This document shows positions 13,501 through 21,652 of a DNA stretch of 64,000 nucleotides, in pieces. This stretch comes from Bemisia tabaci (Eukaryota > Arthropoda > Insecta > Hemiptera > Aleyrodidae). Every line of letters begins with the position of its first letter. Within the stretch, counting starts at the first letter, position 1. The position numbers and the translations under genes were made by a program. The stretch covers positions 16,678,001-16,742,000 of the forward strand of contig NC_092801.1 of the NCBI RefSeq assembly GCF_918797505.1, written 5' to 3'. The notes beneath the pieces are model-generated. The model did not search any database. It saw nothing but the letters and a program-made list of their open reading frames with translations, and had not been told where the DNA came from.

Positions 13501-16500
13501 AACAACACTCACCAACTCGCTCAAGTCTGTAATCCACTGGGTCAGAAAAATCCACTTGAAGACAATGAATCCAAATTTCCGATTAGAACTGGTGCAGGTA
13601 CGAAGGAACTTTTGAAAACACGATGAGTGCATTGTAAAAATATCTAAAGCACTCTTTAACGTAAGAGAAAAATTAGCACCATGATTTACTAGCTGATCAA
13701 TACAGAACACCACTCTCAGAAAAGCACTGACACAACACGATTTTTCAGTTTAGTTTTAGAGGAGAAAGCATTTTTCAAAAGATGCGACATCATAGATCCA
13801 CAGCTTAAATAATTTCACGATTTACTACGATCATTGATGATATTAAGGTAGCCATCGATTCTCTACCCGACGTTCCTTCCACACATGACAGGAAACATCT
13901 ACAGGCATAGAGCAAATGGCACTGAGCAGCAATGTACATCTGATAAGGCAAGCTCCTGGAAGTGTCGATCTGCAAAAATACAAAGCGGGAGACAGATCAT
14001 CAAATTGATCTACCTATGGTTAATGGCCGTCCTTGGAGACAGACAATAAACTACGTAACAATATATCAACCACCTTTTGATAACAGAACGAATTTAAAAT
14101 GAGAGCAAGACCCTTCCTTATGGAGGGAGGGCCAAGAAACATTTAAAAACGGAACATTTTACTACTTACAGCTCTGAGCCACTGAATATAATACATTCCA
14201 CCAGTCAATAAAATTTTAAATTTTGAATGTTGATGGATAACCTGATTGCCAGTATACATTGAGTTGAAACCAGTTGAAACATCTGATACGTAGAGCGGTT
14301 CATTCTTATAGAAGCTTCCGAAGTAGTTCCAGATAGGTACTTTAAAATTAGACACCGGTCAAATGTAGTACAAGAGAGGAAATGGGTGCAACAAAACTTT
14401 AATTGTCCTTGATTCTTTTGTGAAAGGTGTGAAAGTGAAAAATTATTCATTAAATTACTTACTTGAGGTGATGTGATGTGAGAGATATGAGATAAATATA
14501 ACCTAACTTTTGTGAAGATGTTCCTAGTTCCTGGAATAATCGTTCCTTGCCGATACTTCCAGGGTTGTATTTATTATCTAAATAATTATCAGGCAAATGT
14601 TTTCAAAAGGATTAAAATACAAAAACTGGCTTTCTATAATCATTATAGCGGCTGATTTTCACTCATTTTCATACGCAACCTCGATAAAAAGGCAAAAGGC
14701 GGAACCGCGGAATGGTCCCTCGTCCAACTGTTCGATGTCCAACTCGCACTCGGAACTCCGGACCGGACCATTGTTCAATTCAATCCACCCAGCCACTAGC
14801 CAGCCAAGCCAATAGCCATGCCATGCCGTGAATTTCAAAATGAAAACTTAATTTGATCTACTTTTCATGATTCTTAACGAAGAATCGATTGTATTATCGG
14901 CGTCTACTTGACTATACTCAGTTTCATCGAACACAGGTAAATTATCTCTCTTTCACTTCTTCACGACGGACACACCTAAGTATGAGCCTGTCACCTTGTA
15001 CTTACATTACACATTTGTCATGTCAAGCTATACTGATCAAGTAACTCGAGTTTAATTTTCTTTGCCGATTTACGATTCAGTCGATATGTTCTAACGAGCG
15101 AGGTAATTGTGAATTCTATTCTCTTGGTTTGCGAATGCATTTACTACCATGTGCTATTCCTAACCGTGGTTACGAAGTTGATCGAAGAGTCTACGTCTAA
15201 TAAATCTATCCACTCCTTCCGTGGGAAGGGAGATAATCTTTCATCTATTTAGCATTGAAGGGAAAGACCAGAATCAAGATGGTGGATCTTCTGTTGCACT
15301 CTCTAAGTGCAAATCTTATTATCCGCGGACTTCATCACAAGTAGAAACTTCCCAACTCTTGCAGGCGAGTGCTATAGGTAGTCTGTTGGAACATCCTCAT
15401 ACTGCCTGCATTTTCCTTGTGTCTTCAAAAGAATCAAGGACAATTAAAGTTTTGTTGCACCCATTTCCTCTCTTGTACTACATTTGACCGGTGTCTAATT
15501 TTAAAGTACCTATCTGGAACTACTTACGAAAGCTTCTATGAGAATGAACCGCTCTACGTATCAGATGTTTCAACTCAATGTATACTGGCAATCAGGTTAT
15601 CCATCAACATTCAAAATTTAAAATTTTATAGACTGGTGGAATGTATTTTATTCAGTGGCTCAGACCTGTCAGTAGTAAAATGTTCCGTTTTTAAATGTTT
15701 CTTGGCCCTCCCTCCATAAGGAAGGGTCTTGCTCTCATTTTAAATTCGTTCTGTTATCAAAAGGTGGTTGATATATTGTTACGTAGTTTATTGTCTGTCT
15801 CCAAGGACGGCCATTAACCATAGGTAGATCAATTTGATGATCTGTCTCCCGCTTTGTATTTTTGCAGATCGACACTTCCAAGAGCTTGCCTTATCAGATG
15901 TACATTGCTGCTCAGTGCCATTTGCTCTATGCCTGTAGATGTTTCCTGTCATGTGTGGAAGGAACGTCGGGTAGAGAATCGATGGCTACCTTAATATCAT
16001 CAATGATCGTAGTAAATCGTGAAATTATTTAAGCTGTGGATCTATGATGTCGCTTTTGAAAAATGCTTTCTCCTCTAAAACTAAACTGAAAAATCGTGTT
16101 GTGTTAGTGCTTTTCTGAGAGTGGTGTTCTGTATTGATCAGCTAGTAAATCATGGTGCTAATTTTTCTCTTACGTTAAAGAGTGCTTTAGATATTTTTAC
16201 AATGCACTCATCGTGTTTTCAAAAGTTCCTTCGTACCTGCACCAGTTCTAATCGGAAGTTTGGATTCATTGTCTTCAAGTGGATTTTTCTGACCCAGTGG
16301 ATTACAGATTTGAGCGAGTTGGTGAGTGTTGTTTGTTCATTTTCTATTTTACTGAGCATGTCTGCATGGTCCAAATATCATGTGCTCCCATTGGGACGCT
16401 TGTCTCCTTTGTCTTGATTCTAAGATTTATTTAATTTCTGTGAGCAATTTGGATGGTACTGAAACCTTCTTGTGATCATTTTTATGCAAATGGTTTTCTT

Positions 16501-18770
16501 TCCATGAAAAATTGTCACGGAAATGATTTCGTTTCCATGAAAAATTTTCACGGAAATGATTTCGTTTCCATGAAAAATTTTCATGGAAATAAGCCACATG
16601 GAAATCAGTCACACGGAAATCAGCCACATGGAAATATTTCCTGTTCCATTTTTCCGTGTCATTTTTTCATGGAAATCAACTTCATGGAAATCATCCACAC
16701 GGAACATTTTTAGCAGGGAAATAGCTTTCCTCAAAAATAATATCGTGCCTCGGGTCAAATCCTCTCTTTGGACGGTCACAAATACAGCTGCACGGTGCAA
16801 AAACACGTTCTTGCAGACCTTTCTATTGACCTTGAGGAAAAACAACATTACCTATGTACATAACACGCATGAATGCATGTTTAAATAATAACAATTTGTT
16901 TTATTAAAAAAGGGAACCTTTCTGTGTAAGAACTTTCAACGAGATTGTCATGACATTTCAATTTTTTTGTTGAAAACTCAAGACGACCGAATCTCAAAAC
17001 GTCATGACTTGATCAATTTCTAGTGGCTAAAGAAGTTCGGTACACGTTCCAAAACCTCGGTGCACTATATGCAGAGCTTTTGGCATTTTTGCCGAAGTTC
17101 AGTAGCTACGACTAAAAATATCGGTACCAGGTACCGAGTTACTCAGGGTTCAAATAGAGCCGAGCGATTTGTGAAAAAAATTTGTATAACTCTCCATTTA
17201 ACCTAGTTTAGTATTACCTGTCAGAATCTATTCCATGTTCAAATATGCCGAAAATCATGCTTTTCAACATTTTGACTTCGATCTGTTTTCGTAGATTGCA
17301 TCACACTTAAAGGAAGTTTGACAGAAAGAAACCAAATCACACTTCCCAAATACTTAAGGAATGAGTGATTTTTTTAGTTAGTTCTAGTAACAAAGTATAC
17401 AAAGACCCTCTAGAATCATTGTTCCTCAAACATGGACTCAAGCGTCATCGTCTTTAGAATACGTAGGCTCGGAAACTCCCAAAAATCTGCATTTAAAGTT
17501 TTGAGGTTAACTTTGTCGAGGTTTAGCCTGATTTTAACGTTACTTTCGTGTTACTTTCTGTTACGTTTTACGTTACGTGGCACGTGGCTTTCCCGTCACG
17601 CAGGTATGGGTGTGACGGTCAACTCACTGTGCCCAGGTGTGTCAGCGACTGATATTACACGTTTCTACGGAGGGGTTATCAGAAAAATTTGGGGCTACCT
17701 CTGCCCCCTCGTCCAAAAAACGATTCCAGAGGCAATCACTACCATTCTATTTTGTGCGCTGGACAAGTCACTTGATGCGGATTCTGGATTTTATTACAGG
17801 TAGGCGAAGAATGCTGCCCTACCAGGGAAGAACCGCTTATGAGCTTCTGGACGTTGCCAAGTCTTATTTAGTGAAAAAAAAAATTCTATACAATTTTCTG
17901 ATATTTTTCTTCCTAAGTATTGTTCAGAAAAATTTACTCGCAATATAAAAATCTGAAGAATTCGAAAATTCTAAAAAAAAAAACATCTTCACAACTTAAA
18001 GTTCCATAAAAATAGGTAAATGAGACTTTTGGAGGGAATCTAGCAACACTCAAATGTTCATACGGCGTTTTACAGCTCTGTAAACTTAGCCTTTTGCACG
18101 TATGCAGCCAACAAAGCAGATTTTATCCACTGATAAAATCACTTGGAAACTACGCTTTGGCATCCTAAAAAATACTATACGTTGTACACATATACAAGTT
18201 ATATTAACTTTGGTAGAATGGAGTCCGGTGCACCATGTTTCACAATTAGCATAATCACACGGTTCGGTTTTTATTTGAAGTATATGATAACATTATACAC
18301 GATTAGCATAATACACGATTAAAAGTTGTTTAATAAAACTCGGTTTACGTAACAAGTGTAAATATCAAGTTTTTGGCGTAAAGTACCGAGAGGATTTAGA
18401 CAGGCATTAGGAATCCAGGTCTTTGGAACAATATCTAAAATTTATCAAGGTGGTGTTTTAAACAGTGTATTTTCTTCGAAAACTTCATTGAATAATAAGT
18501 ACACTCATTGATATATAATTCGTAAACTATTTGTTTGTTTTAGGAAAAAATAAATAAATGAACAAGTCGAAACATGTAACGTTTCTTTTCCTATCCGTTC
18601 ATCCGCAATTCTTCTGTTCTAGTGACTGCGCGCGGAAAGAGTTAGCGCCACACGCTCTCAGTGAAGAAGACGCAAAAAAACTATGGGACTTATCTCTGAC
18701 ATTGGTGGGACTAGAAGAGTTCCCCGTAAAGGACAACAAAGCCGATGGTCTCCGAATAGTTGCAGCATAG
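1405..18770 (+). CDS. Retinol dehydrogenase 11/12-like short-chain dehydrogenase, copy 1 (spliced)
   Basis: A classical short-chain dehydrogenase/reductase closest in layout to vertebrate RDH11-RDH14, which interconvert retinal-type aldehydes and alcohols with NADP(H). Exons by homology and GT-AG sites: 1405-1525, 4514-4726, 6672-6830, 7904-8023, then either 10033-10243 (5a) or 17604-17799 (5b), then 18623-18770. Both choices keep frame and give 323 or 318 residues, the normal family length. Visible motifs: TGCNTGIG (cofactor loop), ACRD with the NADP-type Arg, KLDLSS, NNAG, NYLGH (catalytic Asn), NVSS (Ser) and YSQSK (Tyr/Lys). The protein begins only about 15 residues before the first beta strand, so the N-terminal membrane anchor of vertebrate RDH11/12 is absent. 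The true substrate cannot be read from sequence. First of three tandem paralogues; introns are full of MITEs. Confidence 0.88.
1640..1857. repeat. Family L palindromic repeat
   Basis: Inverted ends GGCGGATCCAGCAATTTG and CAATTTGTTGGATCCGCC flank a centre with two ATCGATTCTT/AAGGATCGAT half-sites. A related copy lies at 31060-31215 and a more distant one at 38990-39290. It sits in intron 1 of copy 1. Confidence 0.65.
2328..2475. mobile_element. Family B foldback, single-arm fragment
   Basis: Only the right arm of the ~500-bp family B element is present: AGAGCTTTTTTTGAGCTTC, then GAGAAAACCAGTGGCA and a decayed terminus. The left arm and core are missing. Confidence 0.6.
2829..3276. mobile_element. 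Family K palindromic element with TTAA ends (copy 1)
   Basis: Nearly perfect 448-bp palindrome whose ends are TTAA-GGTGATTC and GAATCACC-TTAA. The arms each contain GGCGTGGTTTTTT and meet at a short loop near 3050. TTAA at both borders is the target duplication typical of piggyBac-type transposons; no transposase is encoded, so this would be a non-autonomous member. A diverged 38-bp sequence (GAGAGACGATGACCT core) occurs on both outer flanks. Confidence 0.7.
3905..4463. mobile_element. Family D element split by a family A insertion
   Basis: Left part 3905-4184 begins near TGTCTACTAAAACAGGC and carries repeated CAGTAC motifs. The right end CGGACTTGTAGACACCCTG resumes at 4445. Uninterrupted copies at 33651-33732 and 53395-53887 read straight through this junction. 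The right end stops about 50 bp before exon 2 of copy 1. Confidence 0.7.
4185..4444. mobile_element. Family A MITE (copy 1), nested in family D
   Basis: Ends CACTGGA and TCCAGTG enclose a palindrome with AGACTCTTGAAAACATT / TTTTTAAGAGTCTGGACT and TGATTCAATCAGATTTAAG arms. Near its left end is a CA-rich slippage tract. No coding capacity. Confidence 0.8.
4514..4726 (+). CDS. Copy 1 exon 2
   Basis: Acceptor CAG at 4513; encodes [10 protein letters not shown] through [11 protein letters not shown] to the NNAG motif, with donor G|GTATGT in phase 1. The Arg of ACRD after strand 2 is the usual NADP(H) phosphate contact in this family and is present only in this copy. Confidence 0.88.
4773..5218. 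mobile_element. Family K palindromic element with TTAA ends (copy 2)
   Basis: Second member of the TTAA-flanked palindrome, bordered by CG-TTAA-GGTGATTC and GAATTACC-TTAA-CG. It begins 47 bp after exon 2 of copy 1. Arms are almost identical to each other and close to the copy at 2829. Confidence 0.75.
5661..5905. repeat. Family J repeat with 70-bp perfect-type hairpin
   Basis: Contains a palindrome at about 5809-5881 (GGCGCCTACAAACCTAAGTG against its complement) joined to a GC-rich GCCGCACGGCGGGCGG segment and a TACTTTTAAAGGATGCCTG arm. The same arrangement recurs reversed at 22085-22345. Confidence 0.65.
6338..6565. mobile_element. Family A MITE (copy 2)
   Basis: Complete copy with CACTGGAAAA and TTTTCCAGTG ends and the TCTAGAGTCCAGACTCTT arm, in intron 2 of dehydrogenase copy 1, about 100 bp before exon 3. 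Confidence 0.8.
6672..6830 (+). CDS. Copy 1 exon 3
   Basis: Acceptor TTTCAG; completes NNAG and encodes [15 protein letters not shown], then [10 protein letters not shown] (catalytic Asn helix) and [12 protein letters not shown], whose second Ser aligns with the catalytic Ser. Donor T|GTGAG, phase 1. Confidence 0.88.
6882..7131. mobile_element. Family O palindromic repeat (copy 1)
   Basis: Ends TGCCGTGCTGAGGAAAAACG and CGTTCTTTCTTGGCACGGCA with inner GTATGAACATTC / ATCTTACGGCG arms. Starts about 50 bp after exon 3. Related copies at 9728, 17807, 39318, 46230 and 54108. Confidence 0.7.
7314..7450. repeat. Family F repeat fragment
   Basis: Begins CAGGGTTGCCATAATTTC and is rich in TTCCCTGACT motifs. 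The full-length member is at 32309-32608; the right end is not clear here. Confidence 0.5.
7904..8023 (+). CDS. Copy 1 exon 4
   Basis: Encodes [12 protein letters not shown], then YSQSK (catalytic Tyr and Lys, Tyr codon near 7963) and [15 protein letters not shown]. Acceptor TTACAG, donor G|GTAAGT, phase 1. The [14 protein letters not shown] block is characteristic of the RDH11-14 group. Confidence 0.9.
8091..8337. mobile_element. Family E element (copy 1)
   Basis: Ends CAGGGTGTCTAG and ACTAGACACCCTG with repeated AATCCTGAT inside. Shares its outer 11 bp with family D but has unrelated internal sequence. Confidence 0.7.
8354..8588. mobile_element. Family A MITE (copy 3)
   Basis: CACTGGGAAA start with a poly-A tract, the usual GGATCTAGAGTCCAGACTC arm, and a slightly decayed right end CCGAGTG. 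Confidence 0.75.
9350..9610. repeat. Family P palindromic repeat (copy 1)
   Basis: Inverted ends ACGAAGGAACGTAACT and AGTTACGTTCTTTCGT. Shares internal CATGAGAT and GGAAATTC segments with the tandem pair at 54829-55295. Confidence 0.6.
9728..9984. mobile_element. Family O palindromic repeat (copy 2)
   Basis: GCCGTGCTTAGGGAAAACG at the left and CGTTCTTCCTTATCACGGCA at the right; ends 49 bp before exon 5a of copy 1, so the branch-point region of that exon lies close to or inside transposon sequence. Confidence 0.7.
10033..10243 (+). CDS. Copy 1 exon 5a (alternative fifth exon)
   Basis: Encodes [13 protein letters not shown], a basic hydrophobic segment and the conserved end [17 protein letters not shown]. 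It enters in phase 1 and leaves in phase 2, exactly like fifth exons of copies 2 and 3. Its acceptor GTTACGAAG|G has a weak pyrimidine tract. No sixth exon follows before exon 5b, so if used it must splice to 18623. HPG is the canonical form of the motif. Confidence 0.75.
10344..10761. mobile_element. Family G palindromic element (copy 1)
   Basis: Ends CACTGAAAAAAAA and TTTTTTTTCAGTG; the interior repeats TTGGTAAAATTACC-type half-sites many times on both strands. The interrupted tandem unit lets the border be read: AGAAAGCA before and CATGGATTT after, consistent with a short CA target duplication. The second copy is at 48107-48519. Confidence 0.8.
10791..11083. mobile_element. Family E element (copy 2, left end lost)
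   Basis: AATCCTGAT repeats and right end GCTAGACTCCCTG. Both outer flanks carry GTAAAATAGGGATCGCAT, so it inserted in, or was duplicated with, the 85-90 bp tandem repeat. Confidence 0.6.
11410..11480. repeat. Short GC-rich family V repeat
   Basis: GTTTGAAGTATCCCCTTGATG followed by TTGAAGGCGCTACTTACG. Reversed copy at 41775-41850 and a decayed one at 12505-12560; resembles the AAGTATCC core of family J. Confidence 0.5.
11629..11915. mobile_element. Family D element (copy 2, complete)
   Basis: Ends CAGGGTGTCTACTC and AATAGACACCCTG. The left half is built from AAATTCAGTACTTTTTCAG motifs and the right half from CTTCCGGA motifs. A 119-residue open frame across it is fortuitous. Confidence 0.75.
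12561..13465. other. No gene seen
   Basis: AT-rich stretch inside the 4.7-kb element, between its left subterminal array and left arm. Only scattered stops and a G-rich run at about 12712-12722. Confidence 0.4.
13466..14420 (-). repeat. Left arm of large inverted repeat, carrying exon-like segments
   Basis: Near-identical inverse of 15426-16368. Read on the minus strand it has an exon-like block 14170-14355 ending TGGCTCAGAGCT|GTAAGT, another from 13969 preceded by TTTTTGCAG, and an 82-residue open frame 13713-13465 identical in protein to the right arm. These look like pieces of a spliced gene, but splice phases between blocks do not all agree and I do not recognise the protein. Confidence 0.7.
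14421..15425. other. Loop between the inverted arms
   Basis: About 1 kb of unique sequence with no convincing gene. It includes a GC-rich patch near 14700-14815 and short open frames only. Without it the two arms would form one continuous palindrome. Confidence 0.5.
15426..16368 (+). repeat. Right arm of large inverted repeat, carrying exon-like segments
   Basis: Plus-strand partner of 13466-14420. An exon-like segment 16108-16321 is bounded by TGTTGTGTTAG and GTTG|GTGAG and encodes a hydrophobic, helix-like stretch including [15 protein letters not shown] and [15 protein letters not shown]. Upstream, TTTTTGCAG precedes a frame starting [16 protein letters not shown]. The equivalent of the left-arm donor GTAAGT reads GTCAGT here and the first frame has decayed, so this arm may be the more degenerate one. 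Confidence 0.7.
16719..17603. other. Intron sequence before exon 5b, nothing recognised
   Basis: No repeat family or open frame that I can support. The last 100 bp are rich in GTTACGTTTTACG-type tracts and supply a good pyrimidine tract for the exon 5b acceptor. Confidence 0.4.
17604..17799 (+). CDS. Copy 1 exon 5b (alternative fifth exon)
   Basis: Acceptor CGTCACGCAG|G; encodes [13 protein letters not shown], a shorter linker with [14 protein letters not shown], and [19 protein letters not shown]; donor AG|GTAGGC. Phases match exon 5a. CPG replaces the usual HPG and the loop after it is five residues shorter than in 5a. It directly precedes exon 6, so it is the simpler splice choice. Alternatively it is the remnant of a fourth gene copy that lost exons 1-4. 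Confidence 0.8.
17807..18070. mobile_element. Family O palindromic repeat (diverged copy)
   Basis: Starts 7 bp after exon 5b with ATGCTGCCCTACCAGGGAAG and ends CAAATGTTCATACGGCGTTT. Weaker match than the other copies. Confidence 0.5.
18623..18770 (+). CDS. Copy 1 exon 6
   Basis: Acceptor CTGTTCTAG; the first base completes a Ser codon, then [34 protein letters not shown] and a TAG stop. The Asp-Cys followed by an Ala-Lys-Leu-Trp helix is the typical C-terminus of RDH11-14 proteins. Confidence 0.85.
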
Positions 18771-19134
18771 TCAGTCGCTGTATCCTCTCGTTTGATGGTT
18801 GCTTAAAGTCAAAATTTACCACATTTCACAATCTTTCATCATCAAAACTTCGTCAAAGGCCAAGATGGAGAACCCAGCTACACGAATGATGAGTTCTTTT
18901 CAAAACGGGAGGCAGCTTTTCGAAAGTCAAGGAACACAAAACTATTGATTGGCAATTTATGTGGATGAAATTTGTAGGCTGTTTCTGGAGCTCAGCTGTT
19001 GACTATCTAGACCGAATTGGACGGAAAGAGATCGAGTCTAATTTTGAGGAAAAGTGAAGCAAGAGTAGCTTCAACTTAAACTAGTCATAATAATTATGTT
19101 GTCTGCCGTCGGAAAGTCAAGTTTCTGAGGCTGT

Positions 19135-19330
19135 AAGGGTCTGTTATCCAACAGACCGTTGGATGCTAGAGATACAGCCAAAAATATACTCTCTTTACAG
19201 GTAAAATCGCATGAAAATCACGTTGGGGACGTCAAAAGAGTCTTCCATTCCTTACTGCGCAATCTGCATAGTTTGTAACACGCTTCTTCAAGTTGCCCAC
19301 TTCTGCGGGCAGTTTATCACGATCACCGCC
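19135..19330. repeat. Family Q half copy
   Basis: GGATGCTAGAGATACAGCC and CCTTACTGCGCAATCTGC, then GCGGGCAGTTTATCACGATC, match one arm of the palindrome at 24534-25162. The opposite arm is missing. Confidence 0.55.
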
Positions 19331-19720
19331 GGCCAGGTTTGCACAGAGGAGTTAAAAAAACTAATCTGAGTAAACCAACGATTTCACTAACTTTTCATAC
19401 TGTATGCTTTCAATCGTTTTCAAGCGTTTGTTTCTTTTTTCTTTCTTTATTTTGCAAAAACAAAAACTTTGGAAATCTGACGCAAGGAGATTTATAATAT
19501 TTCGCGCGATTTTTTGTTCATTAAGGTAAGGTCTCTCTCCGGGCAAACCTGACTGCCGGCCACCACCGTATACGCGGTAAATTTGAAAACGCGTGTTACA
19601 AATACAGATTGCGCGCTAAGGGGTAGATTTCAGACTTCTTCGATGTGATCTTCTTCGATCTTCTTCGATCTTCTTCTTTTTCTTCTTCTTCTTCTTCTTC
19701 TTCGCAACGTGACTTCCGAG

Positions 19721-19767
19721 AAAATTTACGCTTAGAAAGTGTATTCAGTTGGCTGTATCTCTCACTG

Positions 19768-19805
<38 letters not shown>

Positions 19806-20138
19806 GGATCTTGCGTCCGGACTCTTAAAAACATCGACAAGAAAAAATACTATTGATTCATTTAGATTTAACCTTAAATCAAGAACCAAGCCTCTTAATT
19901 TGAGCGGATTTCCTTTTGATTTAAGCTTAAATCTGATTGAATCAAGACTATTTTTTCTTGTCAATGTTTTCAAGAGTTTGGACTCTAGATCGAATTTGTT
20001 TTATATTTCCAGTGGGCCTTTCCCGGTCTTCTCAAATTCCCTGACTTTCCCTTGATTTTTACTGGTCGTCGCAAATTCCCTGATTTTAAAAATTTACGCT
20101 TAGAAAGTGTATTCAGTTGGCTGTATCTCTCACTGAAG

Positions 20139-20169
<31 letters not shown>

Positions 20170-20498
20170 GATCTTGAGTCCAGACTCTTAAAAACATCGA
20201 CAAGAAAAAATACTCTTGATTCAATCAGATTTCACCTTAAATCAAGAACCAAGCCTCCTAATTTGAGCGGATTTCCGTTTGATTTAAGCTTAAATCTGAT
20301 TGAATCATGAATCTTTTTTCTTGTCAATGTTTTCAAGAGTTTGGACTCTAGATCGAATTTGTTTCATATTTCCAGTGTGCCTTTCCCGGTCTTCTCAAAT
20401 TCCCTGACTTTCCCTTGATTTTTACTGGTCGTCGCAAATTCCCTGATTTTAAAAATTTACGCTTAGAAAGTGTATTCAGTTGGCTGTATCTCTCACTG

Positions 20499-20532
<34 letters not shown>

Positions 20533-20734
20533 GATCTTGAGTCCAGACTCTTAAAAACATCGACAAGAAAAAATACTCTTGATTCAATCAGATTTCACCT
20601 TAAATCAAGAACCAAGCCTCTTAATTTGAGCGGATTTCCTTTTGATTTAAGCTTAAATCCGATTGAATCAAGACTGTTTTTTCTTGTCAATGTTTTCAAG
20701 AGTCTGGACTCTAGATCCGATGTTTTTTTCCAGT
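19721..20734. repeat. ~365-bp tandem array of family A MITEs (three units)
   Basis: Three copies of TTACGCTTAGAAAGTGTATT, GGCTGTATCTCTCACTG, a long poly-A and a family A body. The MITEs start at 19763, 20131 and 20494 (periods 368 and 363). The units are separated by a TTCCCTGACTTTCCCTTGAT segment related to family F. The second and third units are almost identical, so the amplification is recent or an assembly artefact. Preceded by a CTT-rich tract at 19650-19702. Confidence 0.8.
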
Positions 20735-21652
20735 ACTTGCGTGCAACAGACCCATTTACTCATCATAATGAATCTCGAGGGAGAACAAGTCTTCGAACTT
20801 GTTTATTTCAGGTTCAAATGTACAGATTAGTTATTTTCCTCTGGAGCTCTGTTTAGTCCACACTCCACGCTCATTACAGTCCAGTGCTTTCAGGACGTAT
20901 GCCATTAGCTAACCCATTTTGTCACACAATTAATTTACGACCGAATAAACTTCTACACAAATGCGGCAGTTTTTTATACTTAGAGTACAGGAAAATTTCT
21001 TTCCCACAGATCCAAAAACCCAACGGACCGAAAGAAAGTAAACGGAAAAGGATATCTTGACAAAAATGCGGGTGCTCGAAACAGAAGGCATTTCTGCCAC
21101 GAGGAAAGAATTCATTATTTCAGTAGTGTCTAGTATGTTCAGGTCGGCCATGCAAGCAACTAAACTAACTTCTGGACAAAGCGTGAAGTATCGCGGGCAT
21201 TCGAAGGCGCTCATGGTTGAACGGTGATTTTGAAGTCTACTAATGGACCTATGTATTTTAATTATTCTAAGAAACTTATTTGGACGTATTTCTGCCAAAC
21301 GGAACTACGTGCGTAAAGACATGAGCCCTGAGACCCATTAGGAAATGTGTATAACAGGGCTCACGTCATAACCCACATAGTTCCGTTCGGCAAAAATACG
21401 TGGATTTAAAGAAATATTTGCTTCTCACAAGACGAAACACAGAATTGAGGTGTCTAGAATCAAAACCTGAGACCTCCATTACGGTCTACAAAATTTGAAA
21501 TCGTTTAAATAATTATAAAGAGTATTTATGAAATCGTTCATTAGTAACACCATTTTGATCATCAGTGAAAACGCATAACACCTTGGCTAATATCTTCTTA
21601 CAATCATAATTATAAAGAGTTTCTATTTGCGTGATTTTTCAAGAATTTTCTA
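20735..21652. repeat. Spacer with a family N palindrome at about 21280-21410
   Basis: TTTGGACGTATTTCTGCCAA, ACGGAACTACGTGCG and the inverse CACATAGTTCCGTTCGGC, AAAATACGTGG flank a GACATGAGCCCTG / CAGGGCTCACGTC core. The remainder shows no gene. Confidence 0.55.

Larger units (their letters stand above)
12002..16718. mobile_element. 4.7-kb foldback element with subterminal TTTCCATG arrays
   Basis: Left end CCCTGCTAAAAATGTTCC is matched in inverse by GGAACATTTTTAGCAGGG at 16701-16718. Inside each end lies an array of TTTCCATG/CATGGAAA motifs (about 12020-12360 and 16500-16700). Further in are two long inverted arms, 13466-14420 and 15426-16368, around a loop of about 1 kb. No transposase-like frame is seen, so it would be non-autonomous. 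It lies between exons 5a and 5b of dehydrogenase copy 1. It could instead be two separate half elements; the unique pairing of one left end with one right end favours a single unit. Confidence 0.6.

Noticed and set aside
19645..20055. 136-residue frame with Ser and Lys runs
   Set aside because: CTT repeat plus poly-A and a family A MITE.
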